Origin: Mycobacterium asiaticum
GTDB lineage: Bacteria > Actinomycetota > Actinomycetes > Mycobacteriales > Mycobacteriaceae
DNA: 52,545 nt
Reading direction: 5' to 3'
NCBI RefSeq assembly: GCF_001673315.1
Contig: NZ_LZLQ01000092.1
Span: 1-52,545, forward strand
Of the stretch, positions 43,502 through 52,001 are shown in pieces. The translations under genes were made by a program, and so were the position numbers. The notes below the pieces were generated by a model, which saw only the letters and a list, made by a program, of their open reading frames with translations, ran no database searches and was not told the DNA's origin. Each line of letters begins with the position of its first letter. The first letter of the stretch is position 1.

Positions 43502-43573
43502 CGTCTTACGGGTATATTTGCCTGACTTATCCGGCCCCGATACCACCGCGGCGACCCGACGGAAGGAAGCTGC

Positions 43574-43948
43574 ATGAGTTATCCCTCTGATCCGTATGGA
43601 GGTTCGCCGTGGCCGGGTCAGCAGCCGAACTACGGATACCAGCCGCCCTACGGTGGCCAGCCCCAGCCGGACAACTACCTGGTCTGGGCAATCCTCAGTA
43701 CCGTGCTGTGCTGTATGCCGGCCGGGATCGTGTCAATCGTCTACTCCAGCAAGGTTTCCGGGCTGTGGGCGCAGGGACGCTATGGTGAGGCGCAGGCCGC
43801 GTCGGCCAACGCCAGGAAGTGGGCGATCATCAGTGCCGTCGCCGCCGTCGTCTCCTGGGTGGCGTTGATCATCTTCTACGTCGTCGTGGGCGTGGTGATC
43901 GTCTCGAATACGCCGTCCACCACCATCACCACCTATTCCGGCTACTGA
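43574..43948 (+). CDS. CD225/dispanin family small membrane protein
   Basis: This 124-aa protein starts at ATG 43574 after GGAAGGAAG. Residues 1-33 are rich in Pro, Gly, Tyr and Gln (YGYQPPYGGQPQPDNY). Then comes the CD225 signature: NYLVWAILSTVLCCMPAGIV as the first membrane segment, SIVYSSKVSGLWAQGRYGEA as the loop, SANARKWAII, and a second membrane segment VVSWVALIIFYVVVGVVIV. The family is membrane-associated; roles of bacterial members are unknown. A TATATT box at about 43513 in the 72-bp gap after fadE3 suggests its own promoter. I do not recall this gene at the matching place in M. tuberculosis, so it may be a lineage-specific insertion or loss. Confidence 0.85.
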   Translation: MSYPSDPYGGSPWPGQQPNYGYQPPYGGQPQPDNYLVWAILSTVLCCMPAGIVSIVYSSKVSGLWAQGRYGEAQAASANARKWAIISAVAAVVSWVALIIFYVVVGVVIVSNTPSTTITTYSGY

Positions 43949-43952
43949 CCGG

Positions 43953-44888
43953 TCAGTCCCGGATCGCGTCCACCAGCCCCCACGCCAGTGCCGTCTCGGC
44001 GCCGATGGTCTGACCGGACAGCACGAGATAGGCGGTGCGCCAGCGGCCGATCCGCCGGGTGACGCTGACGGTGCCGCCGGCGCCGGGAATCAACCCCAAG
44101 CTCAGTTCGGGCAGACCGAACACCGAATCCCGATCCGCCTCGACCCAGCCGCAGAATGCCGCCATCTCCAATCCACTGCCCAGCACTTGGCCGTGCACCT
44201 CGGCCCGGCAGGCCCGGCCGAACCTGGCGGTGAGCTCGTCGAGCACCAGCGCCGGGCTGTGCCGGGTGCGGGCCAGGTGTGCGCTGGCCGGGTCGGCAAA
44301 GGTGCCGAATTCGGCCAGGTCGCCGCCGCTGCAGAAGGACGGGCCGTTGCCGCTCAACACGATTGCGCTGACCGAGAGATCCAGTTGCGCGACGGCGAGC
44401 AGCTCCAGCAACGCCGCGCGCATGTCGGTGGAGAACGCGTTGTGCCGCTGCGGTCGGTTGAGTTGAATACGCAGGGTATCACCATCGCGTTGGGCCCGAA
44501 CGGGATCGGCGATCTGGGGCAGCACTGCTGCGCCTCGCTCGCGGAGCCAGCGGGCGAACTCCGGACCCGCCTGCAGCGTGGAGTAGGCCAGCGATTCGGT
44601 CACCACGCCCGCCGGCGTCGCACCATCCGGGTCGATGCTGCGCAGCACGTCGTCGCAGATCGCACTGGCGTGTGGCCAGTGCTCGCAGCGTCGGGTCAGG
44701 TCGGCGAGGGCTTCGGGCACCGAGTCGACGGTGACTACCCGGCGATCGTCGCAGGGTTCCTCGCTGAGGGTGAATGTTGCCGTTTCGAGCCAGTATTCGT
44801 CAGTAGTCGGGCCGCAGCCCACCAGGACGCCGGGTGTCACCCGGCCATCCGTTGCCGGCGGCGCAGACAGGTCGACCACCCGGAGCAT
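43953..44888 (-). CDS. Enoyl-CoA hydratase/isomerase family protein
   Basis: This 311-aa crotonase-type protein has an N-terminal extension of about 130 residues of unclear function before the crotonase core begins at LRIQLNRPQRHNAFSTDMRA. Oxyanion-hole segments are GNGPSFCSGGDLAEFG and VLGSGLEMAAFCGW, followed by PELSLGLIPGAGGT. The glutamate pair of classical hydratases is only partly recognisable, so hydratase versus isomerase cannot be fixed. The ATG lies three bases after the fadD4 stop on the same strand, which indicates translational coupling: FadD4 would activate an acid to the CoA ester that this enzyme modifies. It is convergent with the dispanin gene, separated by four bases. Confidence 0.85.
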   Translation of the reverse strand: MLRVVDLSAPPATDGRVTPGVLVGCGPTTDEYWLETATFTLSEEPCDDRRVVTVDSVPEALADLTRRCEHWPHASAICDDVLRSIDPDGATPAGVVTESLAYSTLQAGPEFARWLRERGAAVLPQIADPVRAQRDGDTLRIQLNRPQRHNAFSTDMRAALLELLAVAQLDLSVSAIVLSGNGPSFCSGGDLAEFGTFADPASAHLARTRHSPALVLDELTARFGRACRAEVHGQVLGSGLEMAAFCGWVEADRDSVFGLPELSLGLIPGAGGTVSVTRRIGRWRTAYLVLSGQTIGAETALAWGLVDAIRD

Positions 44889-44891
44889 CGG

Positions 44892-46415
44892 TCACACCGA
44901 GTATTTCTCGACCAGCCCGTTCTTGTACAGCTTGCCGGTGTCGGTGCGCGGCAGCTGGGCTTCGAACGCGATCGATCGCGGACACTTGAAGTGCGACAAC
45001 CGCTCTCGTAGCCAACCCAGTAACTCTTCACCGAAGTCGTCGGTGGCATCGGCCGGGTCGACGGTCTGCACCACGGCCATCACCCGCTGGCCCATCTCGT
45101 CGTCGGGTACGCCGAACACGGCCGCGTCCAACACCTTTGGGTGGGTGACAAGCAGGTTCTCGGCTTCCTGCGGGTAGATGTTCACGCCGCCGGAGATGAT
45201 CATGTGGTGCCGGCGATCGGTCAGGTACAGGTAGCCCTCTTCGTCGAGGTAGCCGATGTCGCCGACGGTGGCCCAACCGTGCTTGTCTCGGGAGGCCGCG
45301 GTTTTGGTCGGGTCGTTGAGATATTCGAAGGTAGTTCCGCCCTCGAAATAGATCTCGCCGGCCTCCCCGGGCGGCAGCTCTTTCCCGTCCGGATCCAGGA
45401 TGTGTATGCCGCCACCCATCGGCTTGCCCACCGAACCCGGGTGCGTCAGCCAGTCCTCGGCGAAGATCAGCGTCGACCCGTGTGCCTCCGAGGAGGCGTA
45501 ATACTCGTCGACGATCGGCCCCCACCAGTCGATCATCTGCTTCTTGATCTGCACCGGGCATGGCGCGGCCGCGTGCATCACCCGCTTGAGGCTGGAGAGG
45601 TCGTACGAATCACGAACGGAATCAGGCAGTTTGAGCATCCGTACGAACATCGCAGGGACGAACTGGCCGTGCGTCACCCGGTAGCGAGCGATGGCGTCCA
45701 GCGTTCCTTCCGGGTCGAACTTCTCCATCACCACCGTGGTCAATCCCGCTGCCTGCACCGTCATCGACCACACCGACGGCGCGGTGTGATAGAGCGGCGC
45801 CGGGCTCAGGTAGACCGTCTGCGGGTCCATCCAGAAGTCCACCAGCGCCGACATCATGCCCGGCGCCTCTTCCGGTGGGAGATGCGGCAGTTCGCGTTTG
45901 ATGCCCTTGGGCCGCCCGGTGGTGCCCGACGAATACTGCAGCAGGTCACCCTCGATCTCGTCGCCGATCGGGGTATCGGGTTGGTCGGCAACACATTCCG
46001 GATAGCGCTGCCAGCCGGGCAGATCCCCGTCGGCGATCAGCAACAGCTCCGGCAGCCCGCCGGGAAGATGCTCACCCAACCCCGCGAGGACGTCGCGCAG
46101 CGCCACAGAACCGATGATGGCCTTGGCGTTGCTGTTCGCCACGATGTAGGCCGCTTCCGCCGGCGTCAGATGGGTGTTGATCGGCACGTAGTACAGGCCG
46201 CTGCGACGGGCCGCCCACATCACGGCGTGCATGTGCTCGTTGTTCTCCAGCAAGATCGCGACGGCGTCGCCTTCCCGCAATCCCGCCTGACGGAACTTGT
46301 GGGCCAGACGATTTGCGCGCGCCTCGAGTTCGCCGAAAGTCACCACCGTGCCCGACGGGTGCAGGATGACCGCGGGCTTGTCGGGATGGGTGAGGGCGTG
46401 TTGCCGGATCTGCAT
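44892..46415 (-). CDS. fadD4: Acyl-CoA synthetase (FadD4-like)
   Basis: This 507-aa ANL-superfamily adenylating enzyme starts at ATG 46415 (MQIRQHALTHPDKPAVIL). The ATP-binding P-loop is LLQYSSGTTGRPKGIKRE near residue 160. Later motifs are DEYYASSEAHGSTLI, GWATVGDIGYLDEEGYLYLTD (A7/A8 region), the hinge DRRHHMIISGGVNIYPQE, and the C-terminal lysine in PRTDTGKLYKNGL. It makes acyl-AMP from a carboxylic acid and ATP, then the CoA thioester. The substrate is unknown; position and similarity fit M. tuberculosis FadD4 (Rv0214). It is probably the first gene of a two-gene unit with the downstream crotonase and is separated from pckA by a strong hairpin. Confidence 0.92.
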   Translation of the reverse strand: MQIRQHALTHPDKPAVILHPSGTVVTFGELEARANRLAHKFRQAGLREGDAVAILLENNEHMHAVMWAARRSGLYYVPINTHLTPAEAAYIVANSNAKAIIGSVALRDVLAGLGEHLPGGLPELLLIADGDLPGWQRYPECVADQPDTPIGDEIEGDLLQYSSGTTGRPKGIKRELPHLPPEEAPGMMSALVDFWMDPQTVYLSPAPLYHTAPSVWSMTVQAAGLTTVVMEKFDPEGTLDAIARYRVTHGQFVPAMFVRMLKLPDSVRDSYDLSSLKRVMHAAAPCPVQIKKQMIDWWGPIVDEYYASSEAHGSTLIFAEDWLTHPGSVGKPMGGGIHILDPDGKELPPGEAGEIYFEGGTTFEYLNDPTKTAASRDKHGWATVGDIGYLDEEGYLYLTDRRHHMIISGGVNIYPQEAENLLVTHPKVLDAAVFGVPDDEMGQRVMAVVQTVDPADATDDFGEELLGWLRERLSHFKCPRSIAFEAQLPRTDTGKLYKNGLVEKYSV

Positions 46416-46447
46416 GGCTGAAACTCTACGAGGGCAGGCTGCACCGA

Positions 46448-46489
46448 CGTAAAAGCACCTGACGCGCTGTGCGTGCAGGTGCTTTTACG
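46448..46489. terminator. Terminator hairpin between pckA and fadD4
   Basis: CGTAAAAGCACCTG (46448-46461) and CAGGTGCTTTTACG (46476-46489) are perfect 14-bp inverted repeats with a 14-nt loop, 18 bases after the pckA stop in the direction of transcription. The arm supplies TTTT inside the stem, but no U-run follows it. Confidence 0.7.
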
Positions 46490-46507
46490 GTTGTTCGCGG
46501 GGGCAGG

Positions 46508-48328
46508 CTACTCGGCCAACCGCGCTTTCAAAGCCTCGAACTCGTCGCGAATGCCCGTCGGCAGCTTGTCTCCGACGAAGTCGAACCACTCCTCGATCAA
46601 CGGCAACTCTTCGCGCCACTCGGCCGCCTTGACCGCCAAGGCCGATTCGACGTCGGCGGCGTCAGCCTCCAAGCCGTCCAGGTCCAGGTCCGCTGCGGTC
46701 GGCACGACGCCGATGGCGGTGTCCTGGCCACCCGCGTTGTGTTCGATGCGGTCGACGATCCACTTCAGCACCCGGCTGTTCTCGCCGAAGCCCGGCCACA
46801 GGAACTGGCCCTCGTCGCCGCGGCGGAACCAGTTGACGAAGAACACCTTGGGCAGCTTGGACTCGTCGGCGTGCTTGCCGAGGTTGATCCAGTGCTGGAA
46901 GTAATCGCCGACGTTGTAACCCAGGAACGGCAGCATGGCCATCGGGTCGCGGCGCACGGTGCCGACCTTGCCTTCGGCCGCGGCGGTCTGCTCACTGCCC
47001 ATCGTGGCGCCCATGAAGACGCCGTGCTGCCAGTCGCGCGCCTCGGTGACCAGCGGCACCGTGGTCTTGCGGCGGGCACCGAACAGGATGCCGGAGATCG
47101 GCACGCCCTGCGGGTCGTCCCACTCCGGGGCCAGGATCGGGCACTGCGACATCGGGGTGCAGTACCGCGAGTTGGGGTGCGCGGCTTTCTCGCCGTTGCC
47201 GGGAGTCCAGTCGCGGCCCTTCCAATCGATCAGGTGCTGCGGGTCGCCTTCCAGGCCTTCCCACCACACGTCACCCTCGTCGGTGAGCGCGACGTTGGTG
47301 AAGACCGTGTTGCCGCCCTCGATGGTGCGCATGGCGTTGGGGTTGGACTGCCAGTTGGTGCCCGGCGCCACACCGAAGAACCCGAACTCAGGGTTGACCG
47401 CATAGAGGCGGCCGTCCTTGCCGAACCGCATCCAGGCGATGTCGTCACCGAGGGTCTCGGCCCGCCAGCCCGGGATGGTGGGCTGCAGCATCGCCAGGTT
47501 CGTCTTGCCGCAAGCCGAGGGGAACGCCGCCGCGAAGTAGTACGCCTTGTTCTCCGGGGAGATCAGCTTGAGGATCAGCATGTGCTCGGCCAGCCAGCCC
47601 TCGTCGTGGGCCATCGCCGACGCGATACGCAGCGAATAGCACTTCTTGCCCAGCAGCGCGTTGCCGCCGTAGCCCGATCCGTAACTCCAGATCTCGCGGG
47701 TCTCCGGGAAGTGGGTGATGTACTTCGTGTCGCTGCACGGCCACGGGACGTCTGCCTGGCCCTCGTCCAGCGGTGCCCCGACCGAGTGCAGTGCCTTGAC
47801 GAAGAACCCGTCGTCACCGATCTTGTCCAGCGCGGCCTTGCCCATCCGGGTCATGGTGCGCATGGAGACGACGACGTACTCGGAGTCGGTGATCTCCACG
47901 CCCAGCTTCGGGTCGTCGGCGCCCAGCGGACCCATGCAGAACGGCACCACGTACATGGTGCGGCCGCGCATCGATCCCCGGTACAGGTCCGTCATGATGG
48001 ACCGCATCTCGCTGGGGTCTTTCCAGTTGTTGGTCGGGCCGGCGTCGACTTCGCGCTCCGAGCAGATGAAGGTGCGCGACTCCACCCGAGCGACGTCGGA
48101 GGGGTCGGACAGCGCGAGGAACGAGTTCGGGTGCTTCTCCGGATTGAGCCGGGTGAAGGTGCCCGCCTCGACCAGCTGGTCAGCCAGCCGCTTGAATTCC
48201 TCGTCGGACCCGTCGGTGAACACCACTCGGTCCGGCTGAGTGAGTTCAGCAACCTCCTCCACCCAGGACAGCAGCCCCTGATGCTTGGTGGGGGCGGTAT
48301 CCAGACCGGGAATGGTTGCTGAGGTCAT
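46508..48328 (-). CDS. pckA: Phosphoenolpyruvate carboxykinase (GTP)
   Basis: This 606-aa protein starts at ATG 48328 ([18 protein letters not shown]) after GGAGAG. It is the GTP-dependent class: the kinase P-loop [13 protein letters not shown] lies near residues 268-280, with [10 protein letters not shown] following. The substrate-site motifs [34 protein letters not shown] and [25 protein letters not shown] are intact. It converts oxaloacetate and GTP to PEP, GDP and CO2, the committed step of gluconeogenesis from fatty acids and cholesterol, in the cytosol. Its upstream region (48329-48538) contains a tandem 11-bp direct repeat that could bind a regulator. The order Rv0209-Rv0210-pckA is conserved. 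Confidence 0.97.
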   Translation of the reverse strand: MTSATIPGLDTAPTKHQGLLSWVEEVAELTQPDRVVFTDGSDEEFKRLADQLVEAGTFTRLNPEKHPNSFLALSDPSDVARVESRTFICSEREVDAGPTNNWKDPSEMRSIMTDLYRGSMRGRTMYVVPFCMGPLGADDPKLGVEITDSEYVVVSMRTMTRMGKAALDKIGDDGFFVKALHSVGAPLDEGQADVPWPCSDTKYITHFPETREIWSYGSGYGGNALLGKKCYSLRIASAMAHDEGWLAEHMLILKLISPENKAYYFAAAFPSACGKTNLAMLQPTIPGWRAETLGDDIAWMRFGKDGRLYAVNPEFGFFGVAPGTNWQSNPNAMRTIEGGNTVFTNVALTDEGDVWWEGLEGDPQHLIDWKGRDWTPGNGEKAAHPNSRYCTPMSQCPILAPEWDDPQGVPISGILFGARRKTTVPLVTEARDWQHGVFMGATMGSEQTAAAEGKVGTVRRDPMAMLPFLGYNVGDYFQHWINLGKHADESKLPKVFFVNWFRRGDEGQFLWPGFGENSRVLKWIVDRIEHNAGGQDTAIGVVPTAADLDLDGLEADAADVESALAVKAAEWREELPLIEEWFDFVGDKLPTGIRDEFEALKARLAE

Positions 48329-48425
48329 CGAACTCTCCTGAATCTCGCGGGCGGGGCGATCGTCGGTTGTCGGCTCGTTCTGTCGCGTGCGCTTGCTATA
48401 GGTATTGCCAGCGCGACGGGAATCA

Positions 48426-48454
48426 CACTTCGCGGTTTGTTTTCACTTAGCGGT
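48426..48454 (-). promoter_or_regulatory. Tandem direct repeat upstream of pckA
   Basis: On the pckA strand, ACCGCTAAGTG (48454-48444) and ACCGCGAAGTG (48436-48426) are 11-bp direct repeats with one difference and an 18-bp offset, about 100 bases before the ATG. Their position fits an operator or activator site for a gluconeogenic gene. The regulator is not known from the sequence. Confidence 0.45.
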
Positions 48455-48479
48455 TTCTTATACAGATTATCGCGGATCA

Positions 48480-48521
48480 CTTGTCGGGTGAGGCCTGGGC
48501 GGGTATAAGCCTTCTCACAAG
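48480..48521 (-). terminator. Possible hairpin after the Rv0210-like gene
   Basis: CTTGT/ACAAG and GTGAGGC/GCC-TCAC arms can pair with a 3-nt bulge, starting about 18 bases past the stop of the gene at 48539. This is a weak terminator candidate just ahead of the pckA control region. Confidence 0.3.
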
Positions 48522-48538
48522 ACCGATTCAGAAGAGTC

Positions 48539-50095
48539 TCATCCGGTCAGAAAATCGCCGCGACCCGCGTCCGACCGCGACGAGATCTTTGCCCGGATGA
48601 TCCCTGGGTCGGTGGCGGTACTAGATATACCTGGTTCGCCCAACTCGGCGCGAATCGCCTCGATCGCGGCCAGGATGGTCGGCATCTCCCGGTCCCGAAC
48701 CGCCGCCGCTCGGGCCGCCGCCAGGGTATGTTCGCGCAACTCAGCGTCGATCAAGTTGATCTGGTCGTTCACCCGGACGTTTTCGGTTTCGTCGTGCGCG
48801 CTGACCGCGGTGGCCAGCACGGCCTCGGCGTCCAGCACCCGGCTGGCCACGAGTTGTTCGGTGACCGAACGCAGTGACGACGTCACGTCTCCCACCCAGC
48901 GGTCCAGTACGGCGCGGTGGCTGAGCAGGCGGCGGATATTGACCAACCACAACGTCATCGCCAGGCCCAGCGCCACACACGCGGCGATCCCGACCCCCAC
49001 CACCGGAGGCGCCACCCCGGGGTGCAGCCGCGACAGCAGACCGGCAACGACACGGCTCAGGGTGAGGGCCACCCCGAGACCGAACACAGCGCCGACCACC
49101 ATCAGCAGCCGGGTTTCCAGCCGACGGGATTTGAGCGGCGGCGGGGGCACCGCAACGGCGGGCAGTTTGCCCAGCGGCGGCAGTTCCATGGACACCCCGG
49201 TCACCTGCGCGACGTCGGCGAGGTGGGCGTCGTTTCCGGCGACGACCTCGTTGACCACGTCGTCCAACCGCTGTCGGACGTACTCCTCGAACGCCGGGAT
49301 GCGCCGCCGGGTCAGCGTCGCGATGTCCTCTTGCAGTTCGCTGCGCACCGATGCGCAGCGGTTGCGCGCGAAGTAGGACAGCTGAACCCGGGCCTGCTGA
49401 ATCTGACCCCGCATCGTGACGGTGCGCTCGGTCCTCGACTGCCGGCGCTGGCGCAGGGCAGCGCTGCGTTCCTCCCGCAGCGCCTCAACCCGCGCCCGGC
49501 GCCCCGCCCCGTCGGCATCCCGGTCGAATCGTCCGGCCGCCTTCTGTAGGCGCGCCTCCCAGGCCCGCAACCGGTTGCGTCGGGCCAGATCGGAGTCGGC
49601 GAGTTGCGCCTGCACGGTTGCGACCAGCGCGTCGACCTGCGGTTCCCCCACTTCCGGGGCGGCGGCGACGCCGAGCCACGGCACCTTGCCGTAGCGCGGC
49701 GCGTGCTCGGCCAGGCGAGCGCGGTTGGCGTCCAGCACATCACGCCAGGTGAGGTGAACGTCGATCTTCGTCACCACCCCGACCACCATGTCGGTGTTCT
49801 CGGCGGCCGCGTCGAGCAGCGTGCAGTCGGACCCGGTCATCGGGGCCGACGCCGAAACCACGAACACCACCGCCAGCGGTGCATCACCGGGGCCAAGTTC
49901 CGGTGACTCGACGACGGGATATTGCGAAATCCGCTCCCGCAGCGCGACTGCCACGCTGGTGACTCCGGCCAGCCAGGGACCGGCCACCAGCACCACGTCG
50001 CGACGATTGATCGCGGGCGCGCCCAGATCGGGTCCGATAGCGGCGACCATGTCGTCCACCCGGGCGGCCGGGTCGTCGCGATGCGCCGCGCTCAC
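48539..50095 (-). CDS. Membrane-anchored GTPase/dynamin-like protein (Rv0210 type)
   Basis: This 518-aa protein starts at ATG 50095. The N-terminal 180 residues look like a GTPase domain: a P-loop position AGPWLAGVTS (38-47) lacking the usual GK[ST], VVFVVSASAP for the second strand, and a TKID motif (109-112) for guanine recognition. A long charged helical region (residues about 185-290, many Arg/Glu/Gln) could be a stalk or coiled coil. Two hydrophobic segments follow, LLMVVGAVFGLGVALTLS and VVGVGIAACVALGLAMTLWL, forming a membrane hairpin, then another helical region. The layout recalls bacterial dynamin-like proteins such as IniA/IniC, but the family is not certain. It overlaps the upstream Rv0209-like gene by four bases. 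Confidence 0.75.
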   Translation of the reverse strand: MSAAHRDDPAARVDDMVAAIGPDLGAPAINRRDVVLVAGPWLAGVTSVAVALRERISQYPVVESPELGPGDAPLAVVFVVSASAPMTGSDCTLLDAAAENTDMVVGVVTKIDVHLTWRDVLDANRARLAEHAPRYGKVPWLGVAAAPEVGEPQVDALVATVQAQLADSDLARRNRLRAWEARLQKAAGRFDRDADGAGRRARVEALREERSAALRQRRQSRTERTVTMRGQIQQARVQLSYFARNRCASVRSELQEDIATLTRRRIPAFEEYVRQRLDDVVNEVVAGNDAHLADVAQVTGVSMELPPLGKLPAVAVPPPPLKSRRLETRLLMVVGAVFGLGVALTLSRVVAGLLSRLHPGVAPPVVGVGIAACVALGLAMTLWLVNIRRLLSHRAVLDRWVGDVTSSLRSVTEQLVASRVLDAEAVLATAVSAHDETENVRVNDQINLIDAELREHTLAAARAAAVRDREMPTILAAIEAIRAELGEPGISSTATDPGIIRAKISSRSDAGRGDFLTG

Positions 50096-51075
50096 CGGGC
50101 CTCCCGGCCGTCACGGACCGGCACCCCACCGGCCCGCGACCACAGTCGCAGCGATCCCCTGGTGATCTCGGCCGCGCACGCCCGGTGCAGGTCGACGGCC
50201 GCGGTTCGGCGGTAACGCTGCCAATGCACGGCCCGCTGCAGCGGCGCGGTGGGTCCGAGTTCCAGCTCTTGGGCCTGCGCCAGGTCAATTGCTGCCGCCA
50301 TGCGGGCCGCGGCCGTGTCGTCACTGGACAGAAACGCGCCGATCCGCGCATCACCGATCGCCAGCACCTCCAGCTCGGCGATGGCGTCGAGCACCCGGCG
50401 ATACCGCTGCTGCGCGCCGGCCACAACGAGGCGCTGCACTATCGCATCCACGCCACTGACCCGGCGCAATATAGCCCGCACACCACCCGGCCCGGCCCCG
50501 CGCCGCACCGCGGCCACCGCCAGCGCGAGGCCGAACAGATCGAGGACTCTCAACAACCGCTGCCGCTCGCGCACCGGCACGGCGAATTGCGCCGTCAGGA
50601 AACCGTCGAAACCGCCGTCGAGGCTGGCAAGCCCGCCGGGGTCGGCCGCCAGCTCGCGCAGCGCCGCCCAGCTCGTCGCATCGAAACCCTCGAAAGCAGC
50701 GACGGCGAGCAACCCGCTCATCGGCAGCATCGGCGCTCCGACCAGCTCGGCGAAGTCCACACAGCGGGCGCCCGCCGCGGTGATCGGGTTGTCCCCACGC
50801 GCGAACCCGCCGAGGTCGGCCTTGTTCAGCACCCCCAGCGTCGCGCCGGCGTCGGCATCTTCGGGTTTGGCAACCTCGGCGATGACGTAGACCTGCAGCT
50901 CCGCGCCTTGTGCTGGCGGCTCGGTCGCGACCGTCAAACCCGCCGGTCCGCCCACCCGGTCCAGCGCGGCGGCCACGGTGCGCCGTCCCACTCCCGGACG
51001 CCCGCGGACCGCCACCCGCAGTGGCGCCGCCATGCGCTCCGCAACCGCAAGAATTCGCTGGTCAGCGACCTCCAT
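50092..51075 (-). CDS. GTPase-like protein (Rv0209 type)
   Basis: This 327-aa protein starts at ATG 51075, the only ATG/GTG/TTG in the frame after an upstream TAA, although codons before it also read plausibly. The P-loop GRPGVGRRT (residues 25-33) has Arg where Lys is usual. NKAD (84-87) is a good G4 motif for guanine binding. The rest is helical, with LLRVLDLFGLALAVAAVRRG as an amphipathic or membrane-touching segment. It overlaps the Rv0210-like gene by the ATGA arrangement (50092-50095), so the two are translationally coupled and probably act as a pair, as seen with tandem bacterial dynamin-like proteins. Function is unknown. It is divergent from trmB. Confidence 0.75.
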   Translation of the reverse strand: MEVADQRILAVAERMAAPLRVAVRGRPGVGRRTVAAALDRVGGPAGLTVATEPPAQGAELQVYVIAEVAKPEDADAGATLGVLNKADLGGFARGDNPITAAGARCVDFAELVGAPMLPMSGLLAVAAFEGFDATSWAALRELAADPGGLASLDGGFDGFLTAQFAVPVRERQRLLRVLDLFGLALAVAAVRRGAGPGGVRAILRRVSGVDAIVQRLVVAGAQQRYRRVLDAIAELEVLAIGDARIGAFLSSDDTAAARMAAAIDLAQAQELELGPTAPLQRAVHWQRYRRTAAVDLHRACAAEITRGSLRLWSRAGGVPVRDGREAR

Positions 51076-51257
51076 GGCGAAGCGCGTCAGTTCCTCGACG
51101 AAAATTCGATGCCCCTCTCCGTGCCGCTGGTCGGCAAACGGTCCCCATCGAATCGTGGCATTTGCGTCGCCAGGATGCGAGCCAGGTGTCCGCTGTTACC
51201 AGCCGAAGGCAACTGTTGGGTATCAATCTGGACCTGAGGCGGCTACACCCGGTGTTC

Positions 51258-52001
51258 ATGAGCCACGATGGGGGAATGCATGCGCAACCCGGGGTGGGGT
51301 TACGGCCCGATACACCCTGGGGCTATCTCCCCGCCACGAGTTTCCGCTCCCGGCGTTCTGCGCTGTCGAACACGCAGCGCGACACCTGGGAACGCCGGTG
51401 GCCGGAACTGGGCAGACAGGCCGAGTCGCCGCCGGGTGAACCGCTGGACACCCAGGAGTGGTTCGGGCGCACGGCGCCGTTGGTGCTGGAGATCGGCTGC
51501 GGCAGCGGCACGTCCACCCTGGCGATGGCCAAGCAGGAGCCCGGCATCGACGTGATCGCGGTGGAGATTTACCGCCGGGGCCTGGCGCAGTTGCTCTGTG
51601 GGATCGACAACGAGCAGATCAACAACATCCGGCTGATTCGCGGCAACGGCATCGATGTGCTCAAAGACCTGCTGACACCGGGTTCGCTGACCGGTGTTCG
51701 GGTCTTCTTTCCCGATCCGTGGCCAAAAGCCCGGCATCACAAGCGCCGGTTGCTGCAGCCGGCGACGGTTGCGCTGATCGCGGACCGGTTACTCCCCGGG
51801 GGTGTACTGCACGCCGCAACGGACCACCCCGGTTATGCCGAGCAGATCGCCGAGGTCGGCGATGCAGAATCCCGACTCGTCCGCGTCGACCCGGGCTCCG
51901 AATCACTACCGATATCGGTCACCCGACCCACGACCAAATACGAGACGAAGGCCCAAGAAGCGGGCAGTACCGTCTGCGAATTCGTATGGAGGCGGCGCTG
52001 A
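51258..52001 (+). CDS. trmB: tRNA (guanine-N7-)-methyltransferase
   Basis: The protein has 247 aa from ATG 51258 (MSHDGGMHAQPGVGLRPD); ATG 51276 would remove six residues, and the long upstream frame from 50910 is antisense to the Rv0209-like gene. The SAM-binding motif LEIGCGSGTST starts at residue 77. The TrmB signatures are AVEIYRRGLAQLL, NIRLIRGNG, the hallmark VFFPDPWPKARHHKRRL, and ATDHPGYAEQI. C-terminal TKYETKAQEAGSTVCEFVW carries the conserved TxYE motif. TrmB makes m7G46 in the variable loop of tRNA. Its stop TGA is directly followed by the ATG of the next gene, indicating co-transcription. Confidence 0.93.
   Translation: MSHDGGMHAQPGVGLRPDTPWGYLPATSFRSRRSALSNTQRDTWERRWPELGRQAESPPGEPLDTQEWFGRTAPLVLEIGCGSGTSTLAMAKQEPGIDVIAVEIYRRGLAQLLCGIDNEQINNIRLIRGNGIDVLKDLLTPGSLTGVRVFFPDPWPKARHHKRRLLQPATVALIADRLLPGGVLHAATDHPGYAEQIAEVGDAESRLVRVDPGSESLPISVTRPTTKYETKAQEAGSTVCEFVWRRR

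Noticed and set aside
50910..51257. Longer N-terminus for trmB (from 50910)
   Set aside because: The Pro/Arg-rich sequence is antisense to the Rv0209-like gene; TrmB-like sequence begins after 51258.
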